A program made the position numbers and the translations under genes. Positions 22,099-33,344 of a DNA stretch of 64,000 nt are shown piece by piece (position 1 is the stretch's first letter; each line of letters begins with the position of its first letter). The stretch is from assembly GCA_020747015.1 (NCBI GenBank), contig JAGTJM010000015.1, forward strand, positions 434,001 through 498,000, read 5' to 3'. The DNA is from Pyrenochaeta sp. MPI-SDFR-AT-0127. Its lineage: Eukaryota > Ascomycota > Dothideomycetes > Pleosporales > Cucurbitariaceae. The notes beneath the pieces were generated by a model that searched no databases, had not been told where the DNA came from, and worked only from the letters and a program-made list of their open reading frames with translations.

Positions 22099-22947
22099 AT
22101 GGCGCTTAATACAGCTCCAGCGAAATTTCACATTGGGTACAATAACACCACAGTCAAGAATTTTGAGCTGCGTAATGTGTCTACATGTTTACAATATTTA
22201 CTGCCAACTCTGCAAACTTTACCTCCGACCTTCTCCCTTCTCGACATTGGCTGCGGCCCAGGAAGTATAACGTTCGACCTGGCACGACGCTTTCCTCAAG
22301 CCAGAATCATCGGTCTGGATCAGAGCAAGGACATCATCGAACGAAACCGCGCGAACATCGCAACCCTTGCTCCCAACACCAACTTGGAATTCCGCACCGG
22401 CGATGTCCTCAAACCAGAGTCCTTTTTGACTGCTGATGAGATTGGGAATTTCGATGTAGTTCACGAACACACAACGCTCATCTGTATACCTGACAATGCC
22501 CCGGTACTCAAACAAATGAAACTTCTGGCCAAGCAGAATGGGGGCATAGTGGCTTGTCGCGACGGTGATACGCAATCGCAAGTTGTGTGGCCACCTTGTC
22601 CTGAGAGCGCCGAGCTGCAGGAACGCATCTACCGCATGAACGGTCTCGAAACGCAGATGGGTCGACGACTAATAACAAAGGCATTGGAGGCAGGGTTTCG
22701 CAGAGATCAGATCACAGCTTCGGCCAGCGTCTTGTCCAACATCACAGCGGAAGAGAGACTGGCTTATGCCGGCTCCATGCTGAATATGTTGGCAGACGAA
22801 ACCTCAGAGTATCGTCAAGCTGCAGCGAAATTTGGCTACACGGACGAGCAGGTCGAGGTGCTTAGGCAGAATATGCGGAACTTTATCGATGCCGAAGATG
22901 CTTGGAGGCTCTTGATTTGCACGGAGATTATATGTAGATTAGACTAG
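22099..22947 (+). CDS. Class I SAM-dependent methyltransferase
   Basis: A 282-residue single-exon protein. The first in-frame ATG is at 22099 (MALNTAPAKFHIGY); the open frame extends upstream only through non-ATG codons. Motif I is LLDIGCGPGSI (about residue 57-67), followed by RIIGLDQSKDIIERNR (acidic residue binding the SAM ribose) and FRTGDVLKPE (motif II), then FDVVHEHTTLICIPD. The pattern matches the Methyltransf_25/UbiE-like small-molecule methyltransferases found in fungal metabolic clusters. The substrate cannot be told. It is adjacent to the ferric reductase (tail to tail, 117 bp apart) and within the candidate small-molecule locus of 22-33 kb. Confidence 0.88.
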   Translation: MALNTAPAKFHIGYNNTTVKNFELRNVSTCLQYLLPTLQTLPPTFSLLDIGCGPGSITFDLARRFPQARIIGLDQSKDIIERNRANIATLAPNTNLEFRTGDVLKPESFLTADEIGNFDVVHEHTTLICIPDNAPVLKQMKLLAKQNGGIVACRDGDTQSQVVWPPCPESAELQERIYRMNGLETQMGRRLITKALEAGFRRDQITASASVLSNITAEERLAYAGSMLNMLADETSEYRQAAAKFGYTDEQVEVLRQNMRNFIDAEDAWRLLICTEIICRLD

Positions 22948-23064
22948 TTAGCCTTCCAAACACTACCGTGACTACACATAGCTTATGCTCCTCTCCTGCA
23001 TAATCTAATTACAGAATGCTCACTAACGGAATCGCGTGTAAAAGTCCATGTCAACTCTGCCACA

Positions 23065-25395
23065 TTACCAGCTAAAAGCTTCGTCTACCAGCACATAGGC
23101 ACGACTGTGCTTGTTACTTCTTGCAAACTGAGTGACCTTGAGCCGAACGTCGTCTGCCAAACCTGGAGGGCCTGATACCACGATAGCCAATGGTCCACTA
23201 CTAGCGCCATCCTGACTTACTAATCCCTGCTGAATGATATTGTCCAGGTCGAAACGCTGTCCGACAAGTGTTTCTACCTTGACGTTGGAGGAGAATGCGT
23301 TCAGAGTAGGCGTCAGGTCAGCGATGAGACCAGATTTCCGACTGGACCAGAAGAGTTTCGTGTCCTTCGATTCACTCTGTCTTAAGAAAGGTAGACATGC
23401 TGTTATGCCCACACCGCCTGCGATGCACAGTATGCTGCTGCATTGGGCAAGTTGGGAATGGACACGGCCAGAGTGGTGGTACGGGCCGTCTATCAGGATG
23501 CGCAAACGAGCCTGCTTGCCCTCTAAACCAGAAGCTCTTTGTGCCAGAATCTTGGTAACGCCACTGCGAGTACGGGCAAAAAAGGTCGTCCTGATGCTGT
23601 GACCATGAGTTTCAGCTTCACTTCCCGCTGTGGAGGTGGCAGTGAACACGTTGGTTCCCTTTTCATGAATCGCATCTGGCGCCGGACTCAAATCCGACCC
23701 CGAATTAGATTGAGAAGGGTGCAAGACTCCTTGTTGGGCGTTCGAGATGGAACCGCTAACTGAGAATGGATGCGTCTCCCAAAATCGCCAGCTGAGAGTC
23801 GGAAAGCAAAGGTAGGCGACGCCCGCCTCGAGTACTTTCCCTTCGACTTCAATTCTTACATACTCACCATCCACGTCAGGGATTACTGTAACAACAGCTG
23901 TGCGGCTACCTTGGAAGGCCATTCGACCGATTCGTATCAGACGCTCAAGTGCCCAGATGCCAGCCGCCACGAACATCCAAATCTCATATCCCCAGTTGTA
24001 CGTATAGACATACCAGATGTGGTAATAGTAGCCGATCAGGAACAGCAGGGAGAGTGCGACGTGTGAGATGATAAAGAACTCGTAGAACTTTTGTCGAATT
24101 TGGAGCAGTGAGAACGGAAGCAAGGCACACATTGCGACAGTTCCTACGATACCCCAGATCCAATACAGGCGCAATATCTCGGCAGAGTATGTGCCAGCTT
24201 TGACATAGTAGCTCCAGAGCATAGCAGAGTGGATCACGGTATGCAAAACTGCCCAGTAACCTAGCCAGCGGTGAAGCAAGAGGTAGGTACTATAGCTCCA
24301 GTCGGTGAGATAGAGCAAGAAGCTGTTCCGAGACGAGAAAAGGAACAATGCGACAACATTGCCCATGGCCATTGATCCAGCGCGATTACCAATGATGCTG
24401 AGAAATTGCCTCCCCTTTGACGTAAAGCTGGCTTGGGGCTGCGTAATAGTGTAAGGGGCTACCAGTAGGATGAGATTGAGGAGACTGATCAAAAGAATGT
24501 AAAGGCTCTGTCCTCGAGTGGGTACCAGGCCTCCTGCCACTGGCGTGCGATGATGCCTACCAAAAGTCGCAGGATATATCAAGGTTGATTTGATGCGGCT
24601 CCAGCCTTGACTTGCTGTCGTGCTAGGAATGAAGCGAAATAGCGAAAGCAGGACGGGCAAAAGGATAGCCACGATCGCAATTGTAATCCTGTTATTGATT
24701 AGCTTCCATATTGCCGAAAGGTGAATATCTCCCTCAAGCAGTGGCTCTACTCACGTCATAGTGCTATGGCCGTTCTCGTTGATCTCGAAGTCTGACAAAT
24801 AGTTCCATTGCAATTGCCATTGCACAGGAGCCACAAGGCGTGTTGCGTTCAATGCACCACTACCGCCGGTGGTAAGTGCGAGAGGACTGGAGACCTTGAA
24901 GGGCACCAAGCCCTTTGGAGCTGATGCAGGTGTAGAACTGGTTGCATTGCTGGCTCTTGCGTTATCCTCATCCTGCCTTGCCGCGGCTAAGGCGTCCTTG
25001 TATGACAAGACGGGGACATATTGATAATCCCCCAAAGTACCGGTTCCGAGATGAGATGCCCAGTAGTCTTCAATCAGACTGGTTGCTGGTCTGTCGCTCA
25101 GTGTGCAGTAAGTGTCGATACAGAGAGCCATAGTCTTGAGAAATATGTGGTCCTCGACGAAGCACTTTGGCGGCGTTGAGACCGGATTGTGTGCTGTTCC
25201 ATGATTCGCAGTTGTCGCCGACGGTGTGCAACCCAGTTTCTGTCTTCGAATCACGCTCCGACATGCAAAGGTGCAAGTTGGGTTGTATAAGGTCTTGCCA
25301 AAGCCTATCAGGCCGGTACCGTCCGCTCCGGCACCTGATATGTATAGCTGTAAGGTGGTCAGACTCGAAACGAGCCAGACGCGCAGTTGCACCAT
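23065..25395 (-). CDS. Ferric/cupric reductase transmembrane protein (FRE family)
   Basis: Exons 24755-25395 and 23065-24688, with a 66-nt intron (GTGAGT..CAG), give 754 residues. There is an N-terminal signal-like segment (MVQLRVWLVSSLTTLQLYIS), then a cysteine-containing extracellular domain of about 190 residues (YNPTCTFACRSVI, CIDTYCTLS) typical of fungal FREs. A ferric-reductase TM domain follows, with heme-ligand histidines in LLLHRWLGYWAVLHTVIHSAM and FIISHVALSL/YYYHIWY. The cytosolic part has the FAD motif HPFS (about 520-523) and the NADPH-binding GGVGITACLPF. It would reduce extracellular Fe(III) or Cu(II) chelates at the plasma membrane. A Ser/Gly-rich insert after HPFS (SNSGSDLSPAPD and beyond) is common in fungal members. 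Confidence 0.95.
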
Positions 25396-26425
25396 GGCGG
25401 TCGACCTCGCACCAGCGAATTGTTGTCACAAGGTCGATCTTGCTTGTCCGAAGGTCCAGGTACCGTCAGAGCTAGTATGAGCAATCCTAGAATAATGGGG
25501 GGTTTAGCGGTCAAGGCTCATGCCATACTCCTAAGAACTGTTCTTGTGCAGATCCAGTGTGTATACTTTATAGGACCCTACCAACAGCCGTGTCACATCA
25601 AGGGATCTTTTCGAGGAAAGCCAAAGGTGTGTTCTGGATTACAAACGAATGCGCCACAAAGCAGAAAGAAGATGCACTATCTCACGCCACACAAACCCTG
25701 TGGTGCGCCCGCCTCTAGGCAACGTTTCCCATTGTCGTGGCAGTTTGATTTACCCATCATCGACTCGCGCCCACAGGATGTGTCAATCTACACGACAAGT
25801 ATGGGTGAGGGCCTTTGAGCTAATTCACCCTGGCCTGCAGGTCTTGGAAGTCTTGGTTTCCTTGGCTTGAGCAAGTTGCCATCTGAATTGGGGCACCACC
25901 GCTTTAGCGACTCGCTTCAACTGCGGGTGCAACAAAACACAATCCGGCTTCTCTCACAGTTTTGAAGCCACGCAATAATCAAGTAGCGGCACATCGGGTA
26001 GCCTTTTTGATTGGGGATATTGGCCGGACGAAGCCTTGACCAACCTTATCAAGCCGGATGCTGACAATAGACTCACGCAAAGAGCATGTTTCTACACCCT
26101 GGAAATAGTTGATAGGACACACTCTCATAATGGCAAAACCTTGCCAAGATGGCCGGTTCCTGCTATGTTCTCACACTGTCCTGAATTTAGTGGTCTTGAC
26201 GAGGCTTGTCTGAGCGCGCCAGTGGTTTGGGGCTGGGCCTGTTAATGACACTGACCAAGAGAACCACGGGTACGGATTAAATCAAAGGGAAATGCCATGC
26301 CGTAAGCCATGAAACAGACTCGCATTGCCATAGGTGGGTGAGAGACGACATCATAAATATAAGGCACCACAGTGTATTGTAATTCAAGTAAATGGCAGAC
26401 GAAGATAGGAATTGTCGGTTTCTCA
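25396..26425. other. Intergenic, 1.03 kb, holding one copy of a dispersed repeat
   Basis: Lies between the ferric reductase start and the 3' end of the ATP-grasp gene. Only short, motif-less ORFs. The segment near 25.78-25.94 kb is a diverged copy of one at 32.23-32.42 kb. Confidence 0.5.
25775..25945 (+). repeat. Dispersed diverged repeat, copy A
   Basis: The core at about 25831-25858 (CCTGGCCTGCAGG followed by TCTTGGAAGTCTTGG) matches copy B near 32295-32322 at 26 of 28 bases. Weaker matches flank it on both sides (CTTTGAGCT upstream; GCTTGA and CCACCGC downstream). The two core differences are transitions of C:G to T:A in copy B. Boundaries are approximate and no terminal repeats are visible, so the element class is unknown. 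Confidence 0.5.
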
Positions 26426-28579
26426 CTAAATGTTTTCGAGTTTGTAATCAAACCTCTCCGAGACTTGTTTGGCAACCTCAAGACACTCTTGCCTGCCATT
26501 TTTGCTGGCTACTATAACATACCCCACGCATAAGAGCTCGCTGGAATCAGGACCCTCCACATATTCTCCCTTTTGTCTGATTGTCTGATAGTGCACAACA
26601 TGTTTACGAAGAGCTGGGTGCAACTCCAGAAAGTCTCCGACTGCATCTTCTGATGCCATGATGCCCGCTCGAGTTGGTGGAAGAACAACGACGCCCACAA
26701 CATACTGTGGTCTGCTGTCGAGGAACGGCTTTGCCAGCACTCTCACTCTCTGGTTCTCTCGAGGACCTAGACTCAAGAGGAGCCGAACCGCGTAGTAGTC
26801 GACACCGTACGCGAGAAGAGCGGCAACACAGTTGATATACCCTGGAGACCGCGCGTTCACCTCATGCAGATAGCAAGACGGGGGTGACTTTGTTTCTGCA
26901 CTATCTGCAACGTGCAGATCCACAATTCCGCTCACACCCTGCTGATAGTATGCCCGAGAATTTCGTACGCGTGCTTCGCAATGAAAGATGCCAGACTGGA
27001 AACCTATGCGCGAGATGCTCCTCGTCAAAGAATTCCTTATCACCTCTTGCTCGTCAACCGGCAGGTTAGTCGGGACGTCCATGAGTGTTTCCATGAAATT
27101 GGCTGTCTTGGTATTGACCTCGCCATCGGAATGGTCGCCTGTGCAAGGGAAATCATCTGATATATCGCAAAAAAGGACTTCACCATCCAAAATGATGAAG
27201 TTCGCATCGATCTCTGGTCCATCTATGTATGGCTCTACGACCACTTTCGTGTTACTGTTGGGTGAGAGTGCATGTCTGGCCGAAGCACGATGAACTGCCG
27301 CATACAGCTCATCTAGGTTTCGTACTTTGGTTACGCAATCACTGTTCCAGCCGTTGCATGGCTTAACAATGAGTGGAAACTGTAAGGAGCTTCCTTCCTT
27401 GGCAAGGGCTTCGTCAAAGTCAGCCGCATTGTTCACAACGAAGCCGTCTTTCGTTTGAGCAACTTCATTTTCCAATTCTCGTGTTGCCCCTTTATCGCCT
27501 GCAATAAAGTAAGCCGCTGACGGCGACGTGGGCAATTCAAGAATCTCGCAGGCGCGGGCTACAAAAGGTAAACGAACGTCACTGATCGTCACGATGCCAT
27601 CGACCCTGTGAGGATAAGATTTAACGGCATCAACGACCCTTTGTGTCAGTCCATCATCGCCGTCGACACTTATAGGAATGAAAGCCTCGCGATAGTGCGC
27701 ATGTGGCCCATCGTCATCTTCGAGCCAATGCCCAGGCTGATCGAGCACGACAATTGTGATGCCCAATGCCCTGGCGGCCTCGTAGAACTGACGACTGGCG
27801 TCAATGTCGGCACGGCCCTGGACCCAAAACACGCGAGATCGTGTCAATTCCTGATCAATGATCCAAGGTACTGAAAGCCGTTTCAAGCATTCCTCATCGA
27901 GATCTTTACGCAAGAACTCGATGCCTCGTGGCTCGACAGCCGTACGACCGACTATGCCACCTATGGCCTTCTTAAACAATTTGACGAAATCGTCCAAAGT
28001 TTTCGATGTATTCGCCTGTTCCAAGCTGACAGCAGACACGCTGGAAAGCGGCTCCAAGAATGACACGGCGGAATGCACATTTTGGGCACCCTGTAACCTA
28101 TAAACCAAGAAATCTGAGCGTGTAACAAATCCGGAGGCTTTGCTGAACACAAGCCTAAGTATGGTCGTGCTATGTTCTGCCTTGCTGCTATTGGTCGACT
28201 CTAGGTCTTCTGCAAGTGTATCTAGTATCTTAGTGAATGCGCCCCCGAGCTCTTCAGATTTGGTGTTGAGGTCGATTGTTGTTGTCGCCACATCGGATGC
28301 AAGCTCGGCCGGGGCAGTCGTGGCCACCTCCAAATCCCAGTACCACACTGCTTCGGAAGAGGATGGATCAGACAGGGTCAGATCAAGCACCCTGAAAAGG
28401 ACTGCATAAGGTCAGTGTATATGCACGAAATCACCAGGTTGGCCAAACAAATTTACAACTGAAGTCCTCCATCGCTCGTCAGTATGGCTTACTTACCTGT
28501 ACTTTGATTCTGTCGCCAAGACAAGAGCGTAGGTGGTGCCGTTGCTAAGGTGAATGTCAAGTTGGCGGTGAGCACCCAT
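26426..28579 (-). CDS. ATP-grasp domain ligase (carnosine-synthase-like architecture)
   Basis: Two exons: 28497-28579 (ATG at 28579, MGAHRQLDIHL) and 26426-28391. The 105-nt intron (GTAAGT..CAG) joins them in frame for 682 residues; without exon 1 the large ORF has no ATG. An N-terminal ~210-residue domain of unknown type precedes a pre-ATP-grasp Rossmann-like half (VFWVQGRADIDASRQF, about 215-230) and the ATP-grasp fold: PLIVKPCNGWNSD (K371), VVEPYIDGPEID (about 412-423), the Mg-binding FHCEARV (about 497-503) and HEVNARSPG (537-545). ATP-grasp enzymes join a carboxylate to an amine through an acylphosphate; this layout resembles amino-acid ligases such as carnosine synthase. Divergent from the PLP/rhodanese gene, suggesting a shared pathway. 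Substrates unknown. Confidence 0.88.
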
Positions 28580-29794
28580 ATTTGACGCGACCAAACTCAC
28601 CCATCCTTATCGACATACTCTTTCTACACCAGAGATGTGGTAGATTCGCCTTTAACTAGAGGTAGTTGGAGTTCTGACGATACAGTTCACTACACAACAA
28701 AACACAAAGAACGACACTATGAAGCTATCTGACCCGTGTGCCAAGACACAAAATTTCACTAGGTTAATGATGAGCGTGTAACTGTACCCTAAGTTGAATG
28801 CTGCACGTGAGTTTTCTCTGCGGCTGGACTTGTTTTCTCTATTCGTTTGCCCGAGACTACGGGCCAGATGGACGAGCTAATTTATCGGACATATGCATGC
28901 CAAGGTATTCATGACCCAGAGCTGCGCTGCAGGTGAGAAAATCGCACACCATGGCGCGAAAGCAAAATGGAGAGTGTGGTTTGTAGATACCAAGCATTGG
29001 CATCAGGGTCGGTGGAGCGGGTGGTGCCAGTAAGGCCTAGTCAATATCTAGCGAAGGTGTGAAACTGGACAGAGATTCGTCAAGAATGGCGTAAAAAATA
29101 TGCTTAGTATCGTGGGTGAAGCCAACTGCAGCGTCCTGCTCGATCAGGCCTGCCAAGATTAAAGCCTGTGCGGAATTGCCGTATTCTGGGGGTGAGTGCG
29201 GCTGTTTGAGCATGTTTTCGCGACGACAACTCCCCGCTCGTTTTGCTGCAGAAAATCGTCTTTTGACGGCAGCTGGTCATCCTCTGACTTGCATGAAATA
29301 AACTCTATTACTATTTTACGTACGTGCGATTTTTGCTCCACCAGAAATACGACTACATATGCAGCCAAGACTTTCACGAATCTAGGGACGTGACAAGGCA
29401 TCTTTGAATCTTGCCTTGTGCACTTGTTTGCAGAGAAAAAGCCACTGACGATGGCACGCTCTCCTCCAGCCGATCAGGAACTTTCCGTATACTGATCGGC
29501 GAATCCTATACTGAAAGTGTAAGGTGTGAAGTTTAGAACTGCTTGACACTTCCGGGTCTTCAAAGTGGCAATGTACGTGTCGTGAAACTATATACATGAA
29601 GCAGCAGTCGGGCATCATTTTAGGGGCAACCGAGGTTGTCTGCACAATTGCCTTGCCTAACCGTTTGTTGCGGAGCAATATGTGTTATATCTGCATATAT
29701 TATCTTTGAATCCACCTGATCGTATACCTAGTCAACACAGAGCAGCGAGTCGTTTCATACAAGCACTGTCTTTTTATCGCTCAAGCCGATCGCC
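28580..29794. promoter_or_regulatory. Divergent intergenic region between ATP-grasp and PLP-rhodanese genes
   Basis: The 1.2-kb spacer separates the two divergent starts at 28579 and 29795 and must contain both promoters. Only short ORFs; no defined operator recognised. Confidence 0.45.
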
Positions 29795-31871
29795 ATGGCA
29801 GTCAGGGACAACGTCTTTCGCGGTCCACAGTCCGTCGCTCAGTACTTCGATCCAGAAAGCAATCCTCCTTTGCCCTTGGTCGAGATACCAGATCGTCTTA
29901 ATCCGTTCCGGAAAGATGGTGTTCGTATATATGCAAAGATGCTCACCTGCCTACCGGCTCAGAACGTCAAGTCCCTACCTGGTACGTATTCAGAATTTGT
30001 TGCAGGCCTTTAAGGCTCTCCTTCGAGTTTCGGGTGACGAATCATAATTGTTCGCGAGAGATGACTGATAGTGAGGCTCAGCCCTGCACATGTTGCGCAT
30101 GGAACCGAGAGCTCAAAGCCGGAAGATTGCAGAAGCAAGCTCAGGTTCGACGATCTTATCCTTAGGCATCATTGCGCGGGTGTTATGGGGAAACGAGAAC
30201 ATTGAAGCGCACGTTACAAATAAAAAGTCCATGGAGTCGTTGAATTTGTTGCGTTTCTTTGGTATCAGACCGTGAGTCTTCCCAGAATTTCTTAAAAGTG
30301 TCAAGTTGCTGATTCTATGACGTTGACTAGATGCCTTTTTGCTGGATTGGCGCAACAGGAGCCTACTGACCCGACAGGAATCATGGCTAGATTAAGAAGA
30401 AGAACAAAAGAATGCGATGATATGGTGTACTTGGGTCAATACGATAATGATGACAATTGGAAAGCGCATGCGGCTTGGACCGGCCCGCAAATACTCAGAC
30501 AGCTACCGGAAACCAACGTCTTCTGCACCACCGTCGGGACTGGAGGTTGGTTGCTTTTCTCTTTGTCTTCAGAGATGCAGATATGATCACGCAATTAGAA
30601 ACCATGCTAATCTAAAGTTTGCTGAACTAGGTTGTATAACGGGTACGGGAGTGTATCTGAAGGCTCAAAAACCTTCTATCAGGGTGTTAGGGTAAGCCGA
30701 TCATGTGTCTTTCAACTCAAAATTATTGGCACTTTCTGATACGATTCTTTTGAAATAGGGTGTTTAATGTCGCTGGGGATCCGACTCCAGGCCCGAGATA
30801 TTACGATGGATTCCAGAGCTCCTCTTTCCCGTGGCAGGAAACGATAGACTCACGTGTGGAGGTGTCGTCGGCCAGTGCCTATCGCATGTCCATGAGGCTA
30901 TCACGGGAGGGTATCATTTGTGGCCCTTCATCAGGAGAGGCACTTCAAGGACTTCTACAATACCTTACCGATTTGAAAAGATCAGGGAAACTAGGAGATC
31001 TGGTTGACCAGGAAACGAATGAGATTTCTTGTGTGTTCACTTGTTCTGATCTACCTTACCAGTACTTGTCCACATATTTCGAGAAGCTTGGCACAGATGA
31101 ATTTCCTACGATTGAGAACGAGGTGAGTAATTCCCATGGTGGAATATATCGACTTGCTTGATTCCAAGCAGCAGCAAATCAGTAAATTAATCTTTTCACT
31201 AGATACTGTTACAATGCGATCAAGCAAAGCATGACTTGCGATGGATCCTGGATAGTGATAAAGCACTCGAGTTACTGAACGCTACACCTGATCATGAATT
31301 GGACAAAGCTTGTATAGTCGAATCATCACTCCTCAGCCTTAGCTCATCTGAAGACTCTTTGGAAAACCCAGTCGGCCAGCATATCCGCCGTGGTACTTTT
31401 TGTGGGTTATCTATGTCTTTTCGTCGTTGGTCTGGCATGTTGCATACCCGAAAAAGGCGTGCTCCCATTGAAAAAGCACAGCAAAGACTTGCAGACAAAG
31501 GTCCAACTCCATCCACACTTGTTATCGATCTTCGCAGCCGCAACGACTTTGATACACAACATATCCCTAGATCACTTTCTGTGCCGTTACCAGGACTTTA
31601 TCCAGGGCTGGCAGGCGGAGACCTCTTTGGCGATGCCGAGGCTGTTCATATGATATGGACAGCCATGCAGAAGTGGTTACTTGGTACCGAATTGTCACAA
31701 AGCCTCTTTGATGCAATCCGGGATCAAAGACCAGTTCTCGTACTGTGTTATGATGGATTTACGTCCCAGCTAGGATGCTCTGCCATTCGAAAAATGGGTC
31801 TCGAGGCTTTCACAGTTAGAGGAGGATTTCAGGCGCTGTGGTTGCAGACTCGAAAGGAAGAGAAAGTGTGA
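29795..31871 (+). CDS. PLP-dependent cysteine-synthase-like enzyme fused to a rhodanese domain
   Basis: Six exons: 29795-29981, 30082-30271, 30331-30545, 30631-30691, 30759-31122 and 31203-31871, all in frame, for 561 residues. Fold-type II PLP features: NVKSLPALHML with the likely Schiff-base Lys59, an ASSGSTILSLG substrate loop (about 81-90), CTTVGTGGCITGTG (phosphate-binding glycine loop) and GIICGPSSGEAL near the end of the catalytic part. Residues from about 445 form a rhodanese-like domain (VIDLRSRNDFDTQHIP; loop CYDGFTS with Cys521). Cysteine synthases replace a beta-leaving group of serine derivatives; the rhodanese could relay sulfane sulfur. SLKDR/SVKDR is usual at the lysine; here it is NVKSLP, so a non-cysteine product is possible. 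Confidence 0.88.
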
Positions 31872-32558
31872 CTGTGAAAAGCAGCGTGTGTAATCAAAGG
31901 ATAGACAAGATGATGCGTATTCATCGTACTATTTGCAATTACGTGAGAACTTTATGTGTCTTAAAGCACTATCATCTTTAAATTAGAGTGCGATACAGAA
32001 ATGCGGAAGCACGTTTGCCGATGGAGAAAGGCTTCCATTTCGCCCGTAAAAGGGTATTGTTCATAAGTAGCGTGTCAAAACACGTAGCATACTCATGAAA
32101 TGGGCTTGGCCATGTCGACTTTTGAACCGTCAATGCCGCTATGGCGCCTCAGAAGTAGCGGGAAATTAGCTAGTACGGGCCAGATTTCAAGAGATTCTGC
32201 ACCATCGTATTGAACCTGGGCCCTCACGGTAGCGACCGGGATATCACGAAAACGGCAAGATACTATCCAATGAGACTCTTTGAGCTGGTTTATCCTGGTC
32301 TACAGGTCTTGGAAGTCTTGGCTTGAACAGATCACCGCCAACTGTGAAGAAGAGCCACCGCCTTTTGCTAGTATAGATATTTTAGATACCTTGCACCAAG
32401 AAAATCTTTCCGGAGTTGTATGAGAAGGCCCTTGTATCCAGATATCCGATTGTTTCTCCATAGAATACAACCTAGACAGCGAACAGTCTATGTTGTTGAC
32501 GATTTGTCTTGCTTGATCGGAAATTTTGAGGACAGGCCCAAACACAGAACCAGCCATC
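31872..32558. other. Intergenic, promoter of the second methyltransferase, with repeat copy B
   Basis: A 687-bp spacer. Its right half holds the diverged repeat listed separately, ending about 140 bp before the methyltransferase ATG. No coding signal recognised. Confidence 0.5.
32232..32420 (+). repeat. Dispersed diverged repeat, copy B
   Basis: Matches copy A at 25.8 kb on the same strand, best over 32280-32325 (CTTTGAGCT; CCTGGTCTACAGG then TCTTGGAAGTCTTGG). Differences from copy A are mostly C-to-T or G-to-A in this copy, plus a 7-nt gap after the core. It lies in the promoter of the methyltransferase at 32559. Boundaries are approximate. Confidence 0.5.
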
Positions 32559-33344
32559 ATGACAACTGCGTCCGGCAGGAAAGAGCAATATGACGAGATG
32601 GCCGTTGAATACAACGCATACGAAGATATCCCTGTCGCTCGCCTTGAAGCAGAACTCATCAAGACCGCTCTTGGCGACTGCACTGGAATCACTGTTCTAG
32701 ACATCGGTGGCGGCTCTGGTATCTATGCTCGGGAAGCGGTCAAGGCTGGTGCAACACAGGTTGACGTTGTTGACATCTCGGATTCGATGATGCAGATTGG
32801 TCGAGACATCGAGGCTAGGTCTCCAGAAAAAAGTCGTATCCGCTGGTTCTTGGGCGATGGATCCAAGCCTTTGGAGAACCAAGGAGTGGACATCCTTCCT
32901 ATGGGCCAATACGACCTCACCATGGCCAATTGGATCTTTGACCATGCCTACACAGAAAAAGACCTTAGAGGCATGTGGGAAAATATTGCTAAAAGCCTGA
33001 GACCGGGGGGCAAGTTCATCGGTGTTCGTGCCATTGCTCCTGGATGCTTTGCTGAGCATAACGTCAAAACGGGCAAATACGGCTGCCTACGATCAGATAT
33101 CAAAACAATACCCGGTGGATTTCAGTGCAAGGCCACTCTCCTGACCAAAACGCCCTTCTCAGTTGGTTGTACGCTCATGAAAGATAGCTATAATATGATC
33201 GACGATATACCACGACAGCTTGGAATGACAAATTTTGCCAAAGTCCCTGATGCCGAATCAGAGACCGTCAAGAAAGATCTAGAATTCTGGAAGGATCACG
33301 TAGACGAGCCATGTCTTGCTGTCGTGACTGCGACAAAAATCTAG
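32559..33344 (+). CDS. Class I SAM-dependent methyltransferase
   Basis: A 261-residue single-exon protein starting at the ATG at 32559 (MTTASGRKEQYDEMAVEYN); the upstream in-frame extension lacks ATG. The SAM site is clear: TVLDIGGGSGIYARE (motif I, about 44-58), VDVVDISDSMMQIGRD (acidic residue after strand 2) and WFLGDGSKPL. A YDLTMANWIFDHAY block (motif post-II) and LRPGGKFIGV (motif III) follow. The YDxxAxxYN-type opening (YDEMAVEYNAY) is characteristic of small-molecule methyltransferases of the ubiE/toxA type. It lies beside the PLP-rhodanese gene on the same strand and ends the candidate metabolite locus. Not closely similar by eye to the methyltransferase at 22.1 kb. Confidence 0.88.
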   Translation: MTTASGRKEQYDEMAVEYNAYEDIPVARLEAELIKTALGDCTGITVLDIGGGSGIYAREAVKAGATQVDVVDISDSMMQIGRDIEARSPEKSRIRWFLGDGSKPLENQGVDILPMGQYDLTMANWIFDHAYTEKDLRGMWENIAKSLRPGGKFIGVRAIAPGCFAEHNVKTGKYGCLRSDIKTIPGGFQCKATLLTKTPFSVGCTLMKDSYNMIDDIPRQLGMTNFAKVPDAESETVKKDLEFWKDHVDEPCLAVVTATKI

